The position numbers were made by a program, and so were the translations under genes. Source: Irineochytrium annulatum (lineage: Eukaryota > Chytridiomycota > Chytridiomycetes > Chytridiales > Chytridiaceae). From it: a DNA stretch of 53,958 bases. The stretch spans positions 1 through 53,958 of the forward strand of contig JADGJL010000052.1 in assembly GCA_027600665.1 (NCBI GenBank), given 5' to 3'. Shown piece after piece: positions 1-11,928 of this stretch; within the stretch, counting starts at the first letter, position 1; each line of letters opens with the position of its first letter. The notes beneath the pieces are model-generated. The model was not told the origin of the DNA. It was given only the letters and a program-made list of their open reading frames with translations, and searched no databases.

Positions 1-1
1 C

Positions 2-1492
2 ATCCGCCCCCTCCGGTCCTACGTCGACGTCGAGCTTGCGTGGTGCGGAATATCGGCCGCTGTCACTGCTACGACCGACCGCCCTGGAGTTTTCAAGCAC
101 CTGGCTGCTGCTCCCACCTCCGATTCGATCCTCCAATTGATGCAGTGCCTCTCTGCATCCCATCCCGTCACTGCGGCCTGCGCTGGAGCCGTAAGTCTAG
201 CTGGATTGCTGTTTGCGATGGGGCTCGCCGACCTAAACCGTTCTTTGTTTTGTTCCCTATTTTTTTTTCTTCCGACCAAATAGTCTTGGATTGTTCCCGG
301 CAATGAGTCAATATACTTCTACCAGCCCTACATCCCCGCCGCAAATACGGTGAGGGTGTTCAGGGACCCGAATAACAATGCTCGAGGTACGGCTGAGGTG
401 TTCTCTTACGTTGAACTTTGGTCCTTATGATTTCATACAGTAACGGCGCAAGCGGATCCTTGTGTCAAGGATCAAACGCCCGTGCTGGAGATGACGGGGG
501 ACTACACGTTGCTGGCGGACGGCGTGACGGGATTATTCATCTTGCCGACATCAGCAAAACTCGCGAATCAGGGTGCCTTGTTCGTCGTGGTCACCGACGG
601 GAAGCGTTGCGTTTACCAGGACGATGAGTATGCGCCAACGACCGTGACCGTACTCCCGCAACCGATAAAGCCCTCAACAACCGTCGTCATCCCTTCCTCT
701 ACCACATCCGCCGCATCAACAAATTCTATCGACGGGAACTCGATCTCTCACTCCGCCTCGGTCACTCCCATTTCACCATCCGGTGGGCCCTCCGCCCCAA
801 AAGCCGTCGAAACATCCTCCGCCGCAACCCTCCCCGGCTCATCTTCCGAAGCTGACGCCGTCACGAACGGCCCCTCGCCCATCTTCGTCATCCTCGTGAC
901 CGTAGCCAGCGCCATCGTCCTCGTCGCAGCAATCACCTACCTCCTCTTCCGCCTCCGTCGATCCGCCCTTCGACGTAAACAGCTCTCCATCCCCGACGAT
1001 CCGCCCCCCGCCGCCCACCCGGAGATGGCCGCAGCGGCGGCGAGCAACCCCAGCGTTGAGTTCATGGTCGCGTCCTTCCCGCCCCTGCTGGACGGGGCCG
1101 ATTCTTCCTCCCGCAGCTCGGACGATATGTACCCAGACGGCGCCCCGACGTCCGCCTCCGCGTCCGTACACTCGTCTTCCTCCTCCTCATCCTCTCAAGC
1201 CCCATCACCCTTCGCCGACCCCCTTCCGCCGTCGCGTCGCGCCCCTATGGCGCCGTTGATGACGCCCAAGGACGCCGAGTTGTTTTCAGCGTGTTTCAGG
1301 AGGGAGCTGCAGAGCCCATCTTCGACGTTGAGTAGGAGCAGCAAGAATGGCGGGAGGACGCCGAGCAGCAAGGCCAGCAGCCGGTTCTCGTTTGCGGGGA
1401 TGTTTGAGAGGCAAGCCGGTGAGGGGACCGAACGGGATGGGGGTGAGACGGCGAGTCAGTTTGGGCCGTTCTCGGATGAGGCGAAGATTTGA
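2..1492 (+). CDS. Ser/Thr-rich single-pass membrane protein (5' partial)
   Basis: Predicted exons are 2-190, 284-386 and 441-1492. The frame is open to the left edge, so the N-terminus and any signal peptide lie outside the window. The visible part has an ectodomain with several Cys residues, then a linker very rich in Ser, Thr and Pro. A hydrophobic segment of about 23 residues follows (nt 869-953, beginning PSPIFVILVTV), bounded by a basic stop-transfer stretch (FRLRRSALRRK). The cytoplasmic tail is Ser-rich and about 180 residues long. This layout suits a type I surface protein or wall sensor, but I recognise no named domain, so function is unassigned. Splice junctions keep the frame, and the two introns are 93 and 54 nt. 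Confidence 0.7.
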
Positions 1493-2460
1493 GGTGGAAG
1501 AAAGGATATGACCGTGGATTGAGTGGGCGACTGTTGTTTAATGGACCGTTCTCGTGTTACGTTTGCAGTCGCTGTACCCTCTGTAATCATCGCAGCAGCC
1601 TTTTTTTTTGCCGTTTCTCCTGTCGCTGTTCTCCGCTTATCCTTGTCGTTGTGGGTCTCTTGTGTCGCAAGTTGGGGATGTATGCATCTTTTTAATGTAA
1701 CCACTGAAGAAGTAAAAAAAACTCGAGCATTTCTAGTATCTCATGTACATCCTTGGAAGGGGTCGCGGGCTCCGTTACAACAACGCTGTTTTTATGTACT
1801 CATTGCGACGGACTTGATGCCTACCTCGTCCTGTGACGACCACTGAGAAAACTTTTAAGTCTGAGCCCTACCATCATCGAGGCACTTGATGACGAGGTAG
1901 GCATCAAGTACATCACAACGCCTAGCAGGGAGCATGCCATCATAGCATGCACGTGGCTCACCATCCTCGGTGTGGAGTGCTCCGATCTGTTTAAGTCGTC
2001 CATCCTCGTCCATCCTAGTCCCACACCAGTCTGGAGGAGACGAGCGAGAAGTACGTGCGATGTCGTCGGCAATCGTCGATCAATCATGAGGCCCCCGCCG
2101 ACGAATGCACCAACGACGGGCGCGCCCTCCGGGAGGTCCGACACCAAGCCCTCAGTCATAGAAGAGGCGAGGGCGAGGCGATCTTCACCAGGCTGTAAAC
2201 AGGCAGTCCAACAACTTGTCTGAAGTGCAAAAGACATGCTTCCTTTGTCGATGACGTTGAGCTGAGGTATCTTTTGCTCACCGCAACCGCGACGTCATCG
2301 GGCCTGCAATTTTGCACACGCGAGCGCAATCCATCTTTGGCCGCTTTAACTCGCACCTCCGGCCGCTGACGTCGCGTCGTTCAGCCCTCCGCTTTATCTG
2401 CGTCCTCATTGCCCACTCTCCCGGACTCGCAACCTCCCTAAACTCCCCCCGCCCCCAGCA
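1493..2460. other. Intergenic region with 18-bp inverted repeat and orphan ORF
   Basis: The first part is a T-rich 3' UTR of the membrane protein. A reverse-strand frame of 138 codons (2237-1821) is open but shows no family I recognise, and the forward strand is also partly open across it. The stretch carries an 18-bp perfect inverted repeat (1813-1830 and 1891-1908). The last 220 bp are the likely DGAT2 promoter and contain three TGACGT/ACGTCA-like words (about 2252, 2291 and 2368). No gene can be supported with confidence. Confidence 0.4.
1813..1908. repeat. 18-bp perfect inverted repeat
   Basis: Arm 1 is CTTGATGCCTACCTCGTC at 1813-1830 and arm 2 is its exact reverse complement at 1891-1908. 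The spacer is 60 bp. Flanking bases match only partly. A transcript across it could fold into a long hairpin. It is not near a coding end that needs a terminator, and no transposase was seen. Confidence 0.85.
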
Positions 2461-3716
2461 ATGGCGATCCGCTTCGCCCCGGCCTCGATCCCCTTCCCCA
2501 GGCGGCGCCAGACCGCCGCCGTGGTGTTCTGGATGTGCCTCGTTCCTCTGTGCCTCGTCCTGTTCCTCCTAATCCTGATCACGCCGCGCCTGACACCATG
2601 GGCCCTGGCCTACCTCGTCTTCATCAGCCTCGACCCGGCGGCAGAGACCGGCGCGAGGAAGATCATGTTCCTTCGACGCCTGCCCTTCTGGAAATGGTTT
2701 GCGGACTTCTTCCCGATCACGCTCGTGAGAACAACGAAGCTGGATCCGAGCAAGAACTATGGTGTGTTGACGATGTGGAGCATCATTTGTGCGCTGTGTG
2801 GTGGCGAGGTGCTAATGCGCGTGATCCAGTATTCGGCTACCATCCTCACGGGATCATCTCCCTCGGAGCCTTCACGAACTTCGGCACGGAGGCGACGGGC
2901 TTTGGCCTTAAGTTCCCGGTATGTATCCTATCTCCTTATAGGTCGCGCTACCGTTCATCTGACCTTGTGCTTGACAGGGCATCGATCTGCGCGTCCTCAC
3001 TCTGGAAGTAAACTTTAACGCGCCAATCATGCGTGAGATCCTTCTTTGTAAGCTTTTCTGTTTCCATTTTTTCCTCGGGATCTGCATCAATGGCTCACCA
3101 AGTTCCTTTTAAAATCAGCCCTCGGCTTCGTCTCCGCCAGCAGGCGCTCCGTCGACAACATTCTTATGAAAGGCCCGGGAAACTCCGCCATGATCGTCGT
3201 CGGCGGCGCCGCCGAGGCCCTTAACGCCTTCCCCTACACGGCCGACCTCGTCCTCAAGAAGCGGCTCGGCTTCATCAAGGTCGCTCTCCGGCACGGCGCG
3301 AGCCTCGTTCCCGTCTTTTCGTTCGGCGAAAACGACGTCTGGGACCAGGTCGACAACCAGAAGGGCTCGACGCTCCGCAAGATCCAGATGACGTTCCAGA
3401 AGTACGCGTCCTTCTCGCCCCCGCTCTTCCACGGCCGGGGCGTGTTTAACTACGACGTTGGCATGCTGCCTTACCGGAGAGCCATCACGTCCGTCGGTGA
3501 GTTCGTGGAGTTCTTTCGTTCCCGCACAATCCGCGTCTCTAACGCGATGATTCCTCAGTTGGCGCGCCCATCGACTGCCCGAAGCTCGCGAACCCGAGTG
3601 AGGCCGACCTCCTCTTCTACCAGAAGAAGTACCTCGACGCCCTTGAGGCCCTTTACCACGAGCATAAGGAGAAGTACGCGCCCATCCGCAAGAAGGAGCT
3701 CTGCTTCGTCGAGTGA
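2461..3716 (+). CDS. Diacylglycerol O-acyltransferase type 2 (DGAT2 family)
   Basis: Exons 2461-2761, 2830-2918, 2978-3047, 3119-3496 and 3559-3716 give 331 residues, normal for the family. DGAT2 enzymes transfer an acyl group from acyl-CoA to diacylglycerol to make triacylglycerol at the ER and lipid droplet. A hydrophobic N-terminal segment (about residues 22-55) fits the membrane anchor. The catalytic HPHG motif is at residues 105-108, created by the exon 1/2 junction. Further family signatures are VGGAAEAL, VALRHGASLVPVFSFGEND and the C-terminal EADLLFYQKKYLDALEALY helix. The start is the first ATG, just before MAIRFAPAS. A monoacylglycerol or wax ester acyltransferase of the same family cannot be excluded, so substrate is inferred. 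Confidence 0.92.
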
Positions 3717-4319
3717 TTTTTATTTTTGCTTTTTTTTTTTTTCATAAACTTTATTGCGTTGGGTTTCCCAATTTTGCTTGGATTTATTATGCTCTCGACT
3801 TTTGTGGGTTGCATTTGTCCATTATTTCATTATCGCCTCTTTTTATTTCTCGTTTTGGGGGCAAATCCATCATGCCTCATCGTGCACGAATGACCGTGCC
3901 ATAATCTCATCTAGCTCGATGACGACCACACCTTTCCCCTTCTCCCCGACCCCTCTCCTCATTGTGCTCGTTATTCACACCCCGCGCTTCATTCCCCACC
4001 TTCCCCCCGACCACCCACGTGACCTAGAACTTCATTTTTTGGGTTGAGGTTGAGGACCTTTAGCTTCCATCGCCCGACCTCTTTTTTTGTCGATGCTTTT
4101 TGTTTTGATAATTATAATACAGCCTCTTCCCATGTTTGATAAGCAACAGTTGTTCCTTCCTTTCCTGCGATATCAGCAAGTGTGCGCTGTGGCCTGTCGG
4201 AGCCTCAATGTATTGTCAAATTCTTGAGCGAGACACAGCTGCAAAGTAGCGCAGAAAGCATCGCACCGCATATCCCGTTCCAAGAGCTGAGCTCGTTCAG
4301 CGCGGCGACTCCTGAAGCC
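3717..4319. other. Intergenic, pyrimidine-rich
   Basis: T-rich 3' UTR of DGAT2 followed by a CT-rich promoter for the next gene. Short frames here lack family similarity. Nothing else is supported. Confidence 0.5.
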
Positions 4320-6779
4320 ATGTCGGTCGAGGCCCGCATAGATCCCAGCGTCTGGACGCCGGCAGGCGAAGTGTCGCCGACGAAGGAGGACGTCGTCGCA
4401 CGCCACGATAGCTTCAACACGGCAGCGGACGAGTCGGAGCTCAACGGCCCGCGCTTCCCCCGTCTGGACGCGCTGGCCGTCCCCGGCGGGTCCAAGCTCG
4501 CGGCTTTCGCCGACGCCCTGGCGAAGCGGATGGAGACGTTGCTCGCTCGGCATTCCGGCTCCAGCGACAAGAACATGGATCCGGGTGTGGACGCGCGCAT
4601 GACGCTGCAGCTGGCGCAGCTGTCGGCCGCGCTGAGGACGTCGCGGGTCGTGAGTGCTGAGAAGCGGCAGGAGGCGGAGACGGCGCTGGAGGCCGAGGCC
4701 GTCGAATGGCTGAGGCACACGTTCGGGTTTTGGCTGTGCAAGCATGTGCATATACACGGGAGTTCGGATTTTGGGGGAAATCGATTGGAGCCCGCTGACG
4801 TGCAAGGTAAATTAAAATCAAGTATGAGGGCAGTGGTTTGACGATTGGCACAGTCTTGAGGACCGCTACGTTCACATGCTTATCGCAGAGTAGTCGCGTT
4901 CCTTCGTATTACTACTCGAACGATGAGTTGGCTGACGGCTTTGAGAGGAAGCTGAGAAAGTCGTGGAGTTTGATCGGAGGCCCCGTTCAGGCGAAGTCAG
5001 CCAAGCTTAGAAGAGGTAAGACGGGTATTGAGAGTGTCTTTTAAAACTCTTTTCTTCAAGTCCCAGCGCGTGCAAACAGTCAGGTGATGAACACCGACGC
5101 CTTAATAGACATGCTGAACGAGGACGTAGCGAAGGGATATCAGCCCTGCTACATACAGGCACGAGCCGGTACCTCTTTGACGGGCGAGATGGACGACCTT
5201 CAGATATTGCGTGATCTGGCGGATCAGTATGGGTGTTGGCTGCACGTCGAGGGAGATCAGCTGGCTATTCTGATGACATCGACCCTTTCCCGCTCCCCGT
5301 CGCAACCGGCCGTAACGATCGAGGTTGCCCGCATTGCCGATTCCGTCACGATCAATCTGCCAAAGATTTTTGATCTGGAAGGGTTCGTCCCCGAAGTGTC
5401 GTTCTTCCAAAACGTGGATCCGCGCATCTCGGATCCTGTCGTCGCGTTTCAGTTTGAGCAGGATGTGGAGCGTGAGGACGACGACAACTCCCTCGTCGGC
5501 GAGTCGCACGCGTTCATTCCGCCGCCGGCCATGTTCACGATGCCGCTGTGTCTCCTGGCGGAACAGAAGCTGAGCAACGTGGAGGTCCGGTACGCACAGG
5601 CGCGTGAGCTCACTCAGGCGATGGCTTCGAAGCTGAAGAGCGCCAACATCCTCATCCTCAACGACATCGAGGACGTCTGCTTCGTGTGCTGTGCGCGGTT
5701 CGAGCTGCCGACGGAAGTTAATAAGGACATTGTGAATATGGCAACCTTCCACCTTTCTGAGCGCCTGCCCGCCGAGTCAAAAGAAGCGTTGGGTCTGACG
5801 CTGGAGAAGTTGGATGAATACGTTTACCTCCGCTACGAGCCCCTGCGGTCCGACGTCGCCCTAGAGTCGCAAGCCGAGCACCTCATCGAGGCCATTAGCA
5901 GTTTGATTTCCGACGCGGCCATCTGCTCCTCCGCTCTGCGAATGCGCGACCTATTTAAATCCGAGATCGACAAGGGCCCTTCAGAGCTAACGTACATCAA
6001 CGCCGAGCTGGTAGATCCGGCCGTCATAACACCCGGCAGCGGTACGCCGCTAATCCCGAAGTCGGACCGCTTGTGGATCGGCCTGGGCGCCATCCGGTAC
6101 ATCCCGGCGTACCTTGAGAACTCGGCGGCCGTTGACGCGGACGTGTTGGTCGATGTGGATAACTTGAATGCGACGATCGCGGACACGCTGGCGTCGACGT
6201 GGATCGGGGGTTTGTTCTCGCGGGGGGTGGTGAGGGAGGAGGGCGATTTGAAGGAGGATGACGGGACGCTCGCGGACGAGCTGCAGTCACCGCGGGTCGT
6301 GGCGTCGCCGATCGTTGCAGTATTTCCGGATCTGCAGCCCGCGAAGGCACGGACCCGATCCTGCATTCGCGTCGCCACAGATCCCTACCCGTTCTCTGAA
6401 GAGCAGGTTCGTTTACACTACAACGTCGACGTTCGGTTTTCGCCCCGCCTTACTCAATTCTGTTAGGTCCGCCGTATCATCGATGCGGTTTACAAAACCG
6501 GCAGCGAATTGGAGAGGGGAGGGGAGTTTGTGGAGAGAATAAAGGAGGTTATCCGGAAAGGCATTTTGAAGGCGGAAAAGGAGCTCAAGGGCCAAGTTAG
6601 CGAGGAGGTACGGCCATTCTTTGTTCCTCACACGCTGATGGTATCCTTGCAATCAGCTCTCCTTGCTTCGCTCTTTACCTGTCCTCGGCACCGTCCTGGG
6701 CATTGTGGGCGTCCCCCCCGCAAAGCCGTCAACCGACACGACCAAGAAGAAAACGACAGGCTACTCATTCCGATTGTGA
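4320..6779 (+). CDS. PDXDC1-like pyridoxal-dependent decarboxylase-domain protein
   Basis: Exons 4320-4806, 4854-5015, 5061-6406, 6467-6607 and 6657-6779 give 752 residues. The best match I recognise is animal PDXDC1, which has a divergent group II decarboxylase fold. Shared features are an N-terminal helical part with an ALEAEAVEWLRHTFGFWLC-type helix, the VPARANSQVMNTDAL segment, AGTSLTGEMDDLQILRDLA, CWLHVEGDQLA, and a C-terminal helix-loop with LLRSLPVLGTVLGIVG, like the PDXDC1 tail. In true group II decarboxylases a Lys carries PLP; at the equivalent place (about ADSVTINLPKIF) no canonical HK motif is visible, so activity is doubtful. The ATG at 4320 is the first in frame; an upstream exon cannot be ruled out. 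Its 3' end converges on the Sds3-like gene, 143 bp away. Confidence 0.82.
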
Positions 6780-6922
6780 TATTGACAAGAATTAATTAGA
6801 AAAACGTGTACGCAAAAGAATCCGTGTAATATAAATCAAAACTGCGTGTAATATATACAAGAGTGCTTGCGGGAGGGTTCTCCAATAAATTGCAACCCTC
6901 TACTTCATGCGACCTGCGGACA

Positions 6923-8749
6923 CTATGCACCTTTCAATAGACGCAGGACCATCACATCCTCGTTTAAATCGATGCTGCACAAGCCAGAGCAGGGCGGGGG
7001 GTAGTGCGTCGGCTGGCGAGAGGCGAGGGAGTCGAGGTCGATTTGGAAGGCCGATTCAGCGCGGTGCTCGCGCTCAATCCGCGCGCGGTCGTCGTAGAGC
7101 TTGAGAAGCATTTCTTGCTTAATTTTGCGGCATTTTTCCTAGGAAACATACGTTATTCTCCCGCAAACCAGGGGACAACATACCTGAAAGTCGTCATTCG
7201 CCTGCTTTTGTGCGGCGGTGTAGGAGAGATTTGCGCTATCTATTGAGAGCTGGTGCTTTCTGGCAATTCTTTTTAACTGAGTCTCGTTCTTTTCCTTCAT
7301 CTGCTTTTCTTCCTCCAGTATTTCGGGGTGGCAACCTAAAAAACCTTCAGTGCGTGATAGCAGAGGAAAGCCATACCAGCTTTAAGCAAGGCCTCTTCAT
7401 GCTGGATTTCTTGTAACCGGAGCTCAAGGAATCTACGATATCATTAATTCTGAATTGTTTTCGAATCATACGTTTTCATTGTAGAATCGAAGCTCTCCTT
7501 CAGCGCCTTCGCTTCAGTTTTCGCCAACTGAATGCACTTCTCAGTCTCACTTTCCTCGTCATCGTCTAATGCCTCATCTGCCGGCCGAGCTACATAAACT
7601 TAGGTACAAAGCATTAAAGAAAGGGTCAACAAACAGTTTACCTAAGTTGGGCCTCTCCACCCTCCCCTCTTTCCGCCTACGCTCACCCTCCACCACGTCC
7701 GCCGCCCATTTTTCCGTCGACGCGGACTTCGTTGACGAGGTGCGCGCGGGTGCGGGCACGGGCGCGACATTGGCGCGGCGGCTCAGGGGCGTGTCATCAT
7801 CCGACGAGTCCTCGATTGTTCTCTTTATCCGGCTCTCGATTTTCCGCAGGTTTCGATTCTGGGGCACGAATGACGGCGGCGCATTCAGCGTCGGGGTCGT
7901 CGTGTGCGACTGCGACGAGTCCGACTCGGCGACGGGCGGGCAGGAGGCGAAGTCGTTGGCTTTGCGAGGGGGAAGTGACGCGGACAGAGAGGGCCAAGAT
8001 TGATTTTTTGACGGAGCGGGCGTGGGGTGTGGGAGGTCGTCTACGGGGCTGCGCAGAAAATCCTTTCGATGGGCGGACCCGGTGGCGAAGATTTGAACGT
8101 ACGACGAGGCCGCCGCCTTCTCAGAACTTGCCGACTCGGCTCCACCCGTGATGGCGCTACTCCGCCGTCGTTTCTTCGTCTCGCCCTTCCACGATGTCGC
8201 TAGCACATGCAGGACCTCGATGAACTCCTGCGGGGGCGCATATCCGGCCGTAAGCGTCACCCGTGGCGCGAAGCAGCTGCTTCGCATTTCATCCATGTCC
8301 CCAGAGTGCTTGGCCGAGTCCATCGTGCCTACCGACGTGGACATCCGTCTCTCCCGCCTGCCTCCATCATGCTTTGTTTCCGAGTCTTTCCTCTTTTTCG
8401 TAAAGAACAAAGCCAGATCGTGAGCTGCCCTGCGAGGCGCGGACGACAAAGCCGGCGACTCCGACGACCCGTCTGACACGTTCCCCCCGCACTTTAGACG
8501 AGAATGCGACGTGTCGACGTTGATGCTCCCGCTGTTGTTGTTCGTCCTCCTGGGCCCGGCCTTCTTATTAATCGAATTCACACTCCGCGGTGTTGGACGA
8601 TCGTCGTTGCGGTGGTGCGGCTGCTTCGAGGACCGCAGTGAGTCGTTGGCGTGGTCGCTGTCGGACGAACTGTATCCAATGTCTGTGCCCCGAGTTTTGG
8701 GCTTCTTCGGCGGCCGTCCCCGCGGGCGATGGAGCGCTCGTCCCTCCAT
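6923..8749 (-). CDS. Sds3/BRMS1-family chromatin protein with AT-hook
   Basis: Exons on the reverse strand: 8749-7642, 7589-7472, 7432-7377, 7335-7184 and 7138-6923, giving 549 residues. The C-terminal third is a long helical Sds3-like domain: FLELRLQEIQHEEALLKAG, CHPEILEEEKQMKEKNETQL, and a basic helix QEMLLKLYDDRARIEREHR. Sds3 and BRMS1 proteins are scaffolds of the Sin3-Rpd3 histone deacetylase complex in the nucleus. Residues about 8-20 (RPRGRPPKKPKTRG) form an AT-hook, suggesting direct minor-groove DNA binding. The middle is long, Ser/Arg-rich and likely disordered. It is divergent from the Rab GAP gene with only 120 bp between start codons. Family assignment is firm for the C-terminal helices; complex membership is inferred. 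Confidence 0.82.
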
Positions 8750-8869
8750 CTGCTCGCTGCGCTGTTTGCAGTGTTGCGTCTATTTGGGTTGTTTCAATAC
8801 ACGATTAAGTACCGGCGGATTCTGGGCCTGTGAATTCTGACGCCAGCATCCATCCATCTCACCTCCACG

Positions 8870-11800
8870 ATGCAGAAGCTCGAGCTGCTCGCGGCGCGGT
8901 CGAACGTCTCGACCCGCGCCTCGGAGACGGCGGTGTCCCTCGGCTTCCTCTTCATGGCTGTGTGGGAGCCGCTCGGTCCACCCTCCGCCGAGTCCCCAAC
9001 CATCGCGATGACATCTGTCGACGAGATGTCGTCGTCATCATCAGCCGGCGCAGACGAGGAGCAGAAATGCATACCGGTTCTTATCGGGTTCGTGGCCAAG
9101 AAGGATATCGTGAAAGGGGAGCTGCAGATATTTAGGGATGCGGCGGCGAGGACGAGGAATGGTACGCGGCGCTTAGCGGCTTTGTGTGCCGGTAATCCGA
9201 CTGACGTTCTCCTGCTTTTATGGAACAGCCGCGAAGGGTATATCGTCCCCGACGGCGACGAGGAGGCATCTGTGCGTAAGCATGACGGAGAACACTGTCA
9301 TCGCGACGCTGGGCGAGATCGCGGCCTTTTACGTTGAGCCTGTTCTGACGTTGACGCCGGGAGGGGAGTCGGCGTGCCTTGTGAGGTTGGGGATTGATTT
9401 GAATCGGAAGCCGGATGCAGCAGATGCAGACGCATTCTTTATGCCGGACCTCTGGTTCGAACGCGACGAGATTGGGCACGACATCGTTGTAAAGGAGGTG
9501 CTGGAGGAGCTGACACGGTGGTTGTCGCTGGTCGGGAAGGGCTTGAAGACTGAGAAGAAAAACTCTGGAGAAGAGAGCCATCAGTTCACTTTGGTGGAAG
9601 GACCGGGCGATGCGCTATCACCAACGGGGAAGTCGCCTACGAAAGAATGGCCAATCTCGTTACCGTTCTCGCAAAGCTCTCTTGTCTACAAGGTTGGCGC
9701 TTTTGGATTTGGAGTCGCGGCAGCAATCGTTGGGCCGTCGATCTCGAATAAAGTGGAAGAGTGAGCGCTTCAAGTAGACGAGGACTAACAAGGCGTCAGG
9801 GTCTCACGAAATGCTGCTTGGGACGCGATGGAGAGGCTGACGCGGGTAACAACTTTTGCGAAGTCGACTACAAGTGAGTACATCGTCCTTCGGTAAAGTT
9901 ACTGATATATGTCACAGAGCAGGTCGTTGAACACCCTCTCGCACGCCCTATCCTCCCGCTGATCCCAACCCAAATCCGATCATACATTATGACGTCCGCC
10001 GAAGCCGAAGAACTTTTGAATGATTATGACTCCGCAGGCCACTATCTGGCGGCTTGGGCCGGCGAGCTGCAAGGGCGGTTGACGGGTAAGAAGCCCATAC
10101 CGCCACCGGACACGGAGAAGGTGGATCATACGCGGGATTATGAGGTTTTATCGGTGAGTTTCAACATTCAACCAGCCAGCAAGCCCGCTTATTGCTTTTA
10201 GATTGGGCGCACGCATCATCGGACGGGCACGCCGATATCTGCCGTGCAGTGGATTGCCATGTATGATGAGCACGGCCGGTTAACTTTGTCGGGCGCCGAG
10301 ATCAAGAAGATGATTTTCTTTGGGGTAGTGGTTAGACGCAGTACATTATGTTAAAAAACTATTTAGGGCCTTGAAGACGATCTGCGGAGTACGGCATGGA
10401 AATATCTTCTCAACTTGTATCCGTGGGATTCCACAGAGAGCGAACGATCTGCGATAATGCAGAGCAAAACGTATGTACTTTATTTTCCCCTCTTGTAACT
10501 CCTCACTAATTTCCCTACGCAGCCAACTCTACTCCGACATGAAGCACCAATGGCAAACAATCCTCGCGGATGCAACGCAGGTCGCGACCGCCCAGGCGAT
10601 CGCCTCCGGCACAAAGATGGACGAGGAGACCGACGCGTTGGCCGGTGACGAGAAGGAGGACGGTGACGTCGTCTCTAAGCTCAAGGAGCGTCGATACCGC
10701 GTCGAGAAGGACGTCGTGCGGACCGATCGGACCGTCGCCTTCTTCGCTGGGGACGAGAGCGACGAGCGGCCGATTTTAGATCCGGTTGCGTCGTCGATAA
10801 GCGTGGAGCCGCCGAGGGTGTTCTCGAGGAATTTGGAGATGCTCAAGGACGTGTTGATCACGTATACTGTGTACAATTTCGAGCTGGGTTATGTGCAGGG
10901 TATGAATGATTTGCTTGCGCCCGTATTGGCGGTGATGCAGGACGAGGTGGAGGGGTTTTGGACGTTCGCGGAGTACATGGAGGTTATGGTAAGCTCATTA
11001 GGGCCGAAGACCTCTGCTAATGTACCAGAAATACAATTTCTACCGAGATCAAAGCGGGATGAGGAAGCAATTGCATCGTCTGGAGCTTCTCATCAAGTTT
11101 GTCGATCCGCCACTTTATGCGCATCTCGGTGAGAACACTCGATTTCTGCGACTCTCTCTGAATTTCTTGAAAGAACACGTTGACTCTATCAACCTTTTCT
11201 GCTGTTTCCGATGGCTCCTCGTCTCGTTTAAACGCGAGTTCGAGTTCTCCGACATTTTACGATTATGGGAAGTGACATGGGCGTGCCCGTTCACCAACCA
11301 CCTTCATCTGTTTGTCGCCTTCGCGATCTTAAACAAGCACCGTCAAAACCTGATGACGAAATGTCGGGCGTTCGACGAGTGTTTAAAGGTGAAGTAGCCT
11401 ACTACTGCTCAAAGCTTACGTATCCTTCAGTATATGAATGACCTTTCCGGCAACATCGAGCTCGAAGACGTTTTGGAACGGGCGGAAGTGCTGTTCGAGG
11501 TCTTCCGACAGATGATTACCATAGCCGCCTGGGAGAAGCTGCATATCAACATCGAGCTCGGCCTGTCAAAGAGCAGCCCCACGTCGCAGAAAGGTCGGGA
11601 CACCCTGGAGAAGCAGCTAGAGCGTCTTGAGCTTGCTCCTCAGATCAACCTCCCGCAGGAGGGTGATGACGCTACGAAAAACGACGCGCCGCCGCCGCAG
11701 ATCATCACGACGGGGTTGCAGGCCACCACGAGGGCTCGGGCGCCGTCCAACTCGTCCTCAAATGGCTCTCCGACGCGGGGAAGGAAGGGGTCGCATTCCT

Positions 11801-11928
11801 CTGCGGGGAGCAGTAACGCAGCGCGGTCCACGTCGGCGTCGCCGTCGAGGAATGGGAACCAAGTCTCGCTGGAGGTTGACGTTGATGGGCTTTGGGAGCT
11901 GCTTACTTTGTTAGAGATAAACAAATAA
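8870..11928 (+). CDS. Gyp7/TBC1D15-type Rab GTPase-activating protein
   Basis: Ten exons: 8870-9161, 9229-9760, 9800-9873, 9918-10153, 10202-10324, 10367-10470, 10523-10988, 11029-11128, 11174-11388 and 11431-11928, giving 879 residues. The N-terminal part fits the TBC1D15/Gyp7 regulatory domain. The TBC domain starts near residue 420 (GLEDDLRSTAWKYLL). It has the arginine-finger region (VEKDVVRTDRT, near residue 515), the glutamine-finger motif YVQGMNDL (near 576) and the C-terminal NLFCCFRWLLVSFKREF block. Such proteins speed GTP hydrolysis by Ypt7/Rab7-like GTPases at late endosome and vacuole. The tail is Ser/Pro-rich. Removing a 45-nt intron (11129-11173) restores the usual spacing within the TBC domain. 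The exact Rab target is inferred. Confidence 0.92.
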
